The position numbers were made by a program, and so were the translations under genes. Below the pieces are notes generated by a model that was given only the letters and a program-made list of their open reading frames with translations, was not told the origin of the DNA and made no database searches. DNA of 64,000 nucleotides from Lamellibrachia columna (Eukaryota > Annelida > Polychaeta > Sabellida > Siboglinidae). Location of the stretch: NCBI GenBank assembly GCA_963662155.1, contig OY759263.1, forward strand, positions 7,471,761 through 7,535,760. Reading direction: 5' to 3'. Shown piece by piece: positions 62,084 to 64,000 of the stretch; position 1 is the stretch's first letter; every line of letters begins with the position of its first letter.

Positions 62084-62773
62084 TCAGCCGAGCAATGAGC
62101 AAAGTAGCAAACATCGTGAGTTGTCGTTGTTTGTGCGTCAGTATCACTGTAGTGAGTGGGTTAATCAGTGCACCTGTGGGTGTCCAAAATGGGGAATGAA
62201 AAACAATGTCAACCTTCGTGTATCATTTACAGCGGAACTGTTGTATCCGGTTGGTGGTCGTATTGTGTTCGTTGGAGAAAGAAATCTTCAAGTGCCACAT
62301 TTGATCAGGATAGCGAGCGTCGTGAAGACATTTAGACTCCCAGTAAGCGGCGGTGCTCGATTTGTTGTAGAACTGGAGCGTAATGCGAAACTTTTCCCAG
62401 CGCAACCCGGGCCAGCAAGGCGACGTGCTTCAACGGAGTGCCCCGGCACAGCGAGGCAACGACGTTTGGGTGAGTCAAACATCTGGTGACAGAGTGGACA
62501 CAAATATTATGTCGTATTGTGCCTACAAAGCAAAAGTCCGCCTTGTGTCGGTCTATGATTCCACCCCGGAGAACGGCTTGCTATACTTCGATATGCCTCG
62601 TATAAAAACAACGATAACACTACACAAAAGTACATTCCGTGCATGTGCTATTACACAAATCGAAAAATCACAATAGCCAAACGTTAGTTGTTCGGTTAGC
62701 CGCGAATGGACAACAGTCGAAATAGCTGGTTCCGATAAATAATAATTTGATGGCTGCAGCAACTCGGACAAAG

Positions 62774-63617
62774 TAGCCCCCGTCCCAGTAGCCCCCGTTC
62801 CCGTAGCCCCCGTCCCAGTAGCCCCAGTCCCTGTAGCCCCCGAGGTGTGAGAACTGAATCCCAGTAGCCCCCGGTCGGTGTGCTATTTATTTAACACACG
62901 CCCTCTAAAGTATTTGACTATAAAATGTGTATTTATATATTTATTTATTTCGATAATAACATGATTATGGTATCACAGTCTAACAACATTTACAATATAA
63001 CAATCTAGCAAAACAAAATAATTCATCAAATCATTGTTGTTCTTTTGAAATGTAAAGGTAATAGCATGTTTACAAAGTGTTACAAAGTGTCCCGTGTAAG
63101 TTAATCAGTTGAAGCTCCAACTTTCATACATTGATTGGATAGCTCTTTACCCAAACATTTAAATTAACTTTCACTCGTTCAGTCCAAAGCTAACTGCTAA
63201 GATGAAAGCTAAAGTTATTGTGAGTTGATCAGAATTCAATCTAATGTTCACATGTTTAGTAGAAAGCCAACTGTCCGCACGTTTAACTGAAGATTGCCAT
63301 AGTCGGATATTACTCTTCATCCTATGCCAAATCTGCACACCACCTTTATGATTATTCCTTTATTCATAATAAAAGTGAGGCAAAACAGTGAATGGAACGG
63401 CCAGGAAGTCATTAGCCCCAGTAGCCCCTCATTAGTCCCACTAGGCCCCCATTAGTCCCAGTAGCCCCCATTAGTCCCACTAGGCCCCCATTAGCCCCAG
63501 AAGCCCCTCATTAGTCCCACTAGGCCCCCATTAGTCCCAGTAGCCCCCAGTTAGTTCCACTATGCCCCTATTAGTCCCACTAGCCTCCTATTAATCGGGG
63601 GCTATTGGAAGGGGGCC
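62774..63617. mobile_element. Foldback-like element, copy after gene 2
   Basis: Left GTAGCCCCCGTCCCA-type repeats (62774-62865). Right CCCATTAGTCCCAGTAGCCC repeats (63412-63590), then GGGGGCTATTGGAAGGGGGC in inverted orientation. Homologous to 24373-25250, but with a longer right array. Confidence 0.55.
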
Positions 63618-63937
63618 AAGTGTACTAAACCGTTTGTCTTGTTGTAACTATTATCCTGTTTTCCTGCAATGAAATCAGTGCAATAAAGATAGGAATGTCT
63701 TCTACTGTGATGCACAAGTGACGTATGTTTACGTTTGGTATTTCAGTCGTGGGACCAGGCCAAATGATCGTTGAAGTGAACCCGACATGAGGAGATTACG
63801 GAAAACGACAATGAAATGGCACCAACACCGACCACGCAAACGCACGAGACAATCTACACCGACAATCACGTTCCGATCACGTGTTGCGCGTCACGTGACG
63901 AACGCTCGCGCAAACTCCGGTTGTCTTCGTACGATAC

Positions 63938-63995
63938 TTTGACGTAAGAGACGTTGACGTGAGACGTTGACGTGAGACATTGACATAACAGACGT
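63938..63995. promoter_or_regulatory. TGACGT cluster after gene 2
   Basis: TTGACGTAAGAGACGTTGAC followed by two GTGAGAC-type repeats. Corresponds to 25557-25605 with one extra unit. Function inferred only from motif similarity. Confidence 0.35.
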
Positions 63996-64000
63996 TGTTG

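Larger units (their letters stand above)
58795..64000 (+). repeat. Segmental duplicate of 20745-25620
   Basis: Homology begins at about 58800 (ACAGACCAGTTATGCC here and at 20757), inside the intron between SEA1 and SEA2 of gene 1. It runs through SEA2, microexon, transmembrane exon, tail, 3' flank and the TGACGT cluster to the window end. Introns are also alignable, so the event is not ancient. Confidence 0.92.

Overview
This is a eukaryotic (metazoan) window: GC is moderate to low, genes are split into many short GT-AG exons, simple repeats are very dense, and several non-LTR retrotransposon families and SINE-like repeats are present. The extracellular domain set (NIDO, AMOP, VWD, calcium-binding EGF, SEA, transmembrane segment) and the CR1/L2-type LINEs suggest a marine invertebrate. 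The species cannot be named from the sequence.

Layout. (1) 440-24025, + strand: the 3' part of a large membrane mucin-like (MUC4-like) gene. I resolve 36 exons, all joined in compatible phase, giving 1780 codons plus a stop. The order is NIDO, AMOP, VWD with a GDPH site, a beta-sandwich module, 15 EGF modules, two SEA domains, a transmembrane helix and a basic tail. The signal-peptide exon lies upstream of the window. Its introns carry minisatellites, microsatellites, a SINE, three copies of an unknown ~330-bp repeat and small LINE fragments. (2) 24026-30650: 3' flank of that gene, a foldback-like element, then gene-poor DNA. (3) 30651-34852, - strand: a CR1-like LINE with two uninterrupted ORFs (esterase-type ORF1; endonuclease plus reverse transcriptase ORF2). 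(4) 35000-43500: repeats, a tRNA-like tandem array, a 41-bp satellite, a decayed second LINE family and a tRNA-derived SINE. (5) 42920-51504: several broken copies of the CR1-like family. One has an inverted 5' part and is interrupted by a Mutator-like transposase relic; two others lie head to head around a 22-bp minisatellite. (6) 52927-62083, + strand: a second, complete membrane mucin gene made of a signal peptide, a Thr-rich domain of sixteen 18-residue repeats, one SEA domain, a transmembrane helix and a short tail. (7) 62084-64000: its 3' flank.

The central biological story is that gene 2 is a partial duplicate of gene 1. About 4.9 kb of gene 1 (about 20750-25600: SEA2, 21-nt microexon, transmembrane exon, tail and 3' flank) is repeated at about 58800-64000 with exon sizes almost unchanged. 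There it is joined through a phase-1 intron to a new signal-peptide exon and a new mucin-repeat exon. Gene 1 looks like a large adhesive or barrier glycoprotein with up to three autoproteolytic sites. Gene 2 looks like a compact signalling-mucin-type protein with the same SEA-TM stem, but its cytoplasmic tail is shortened by a one-base deletion.
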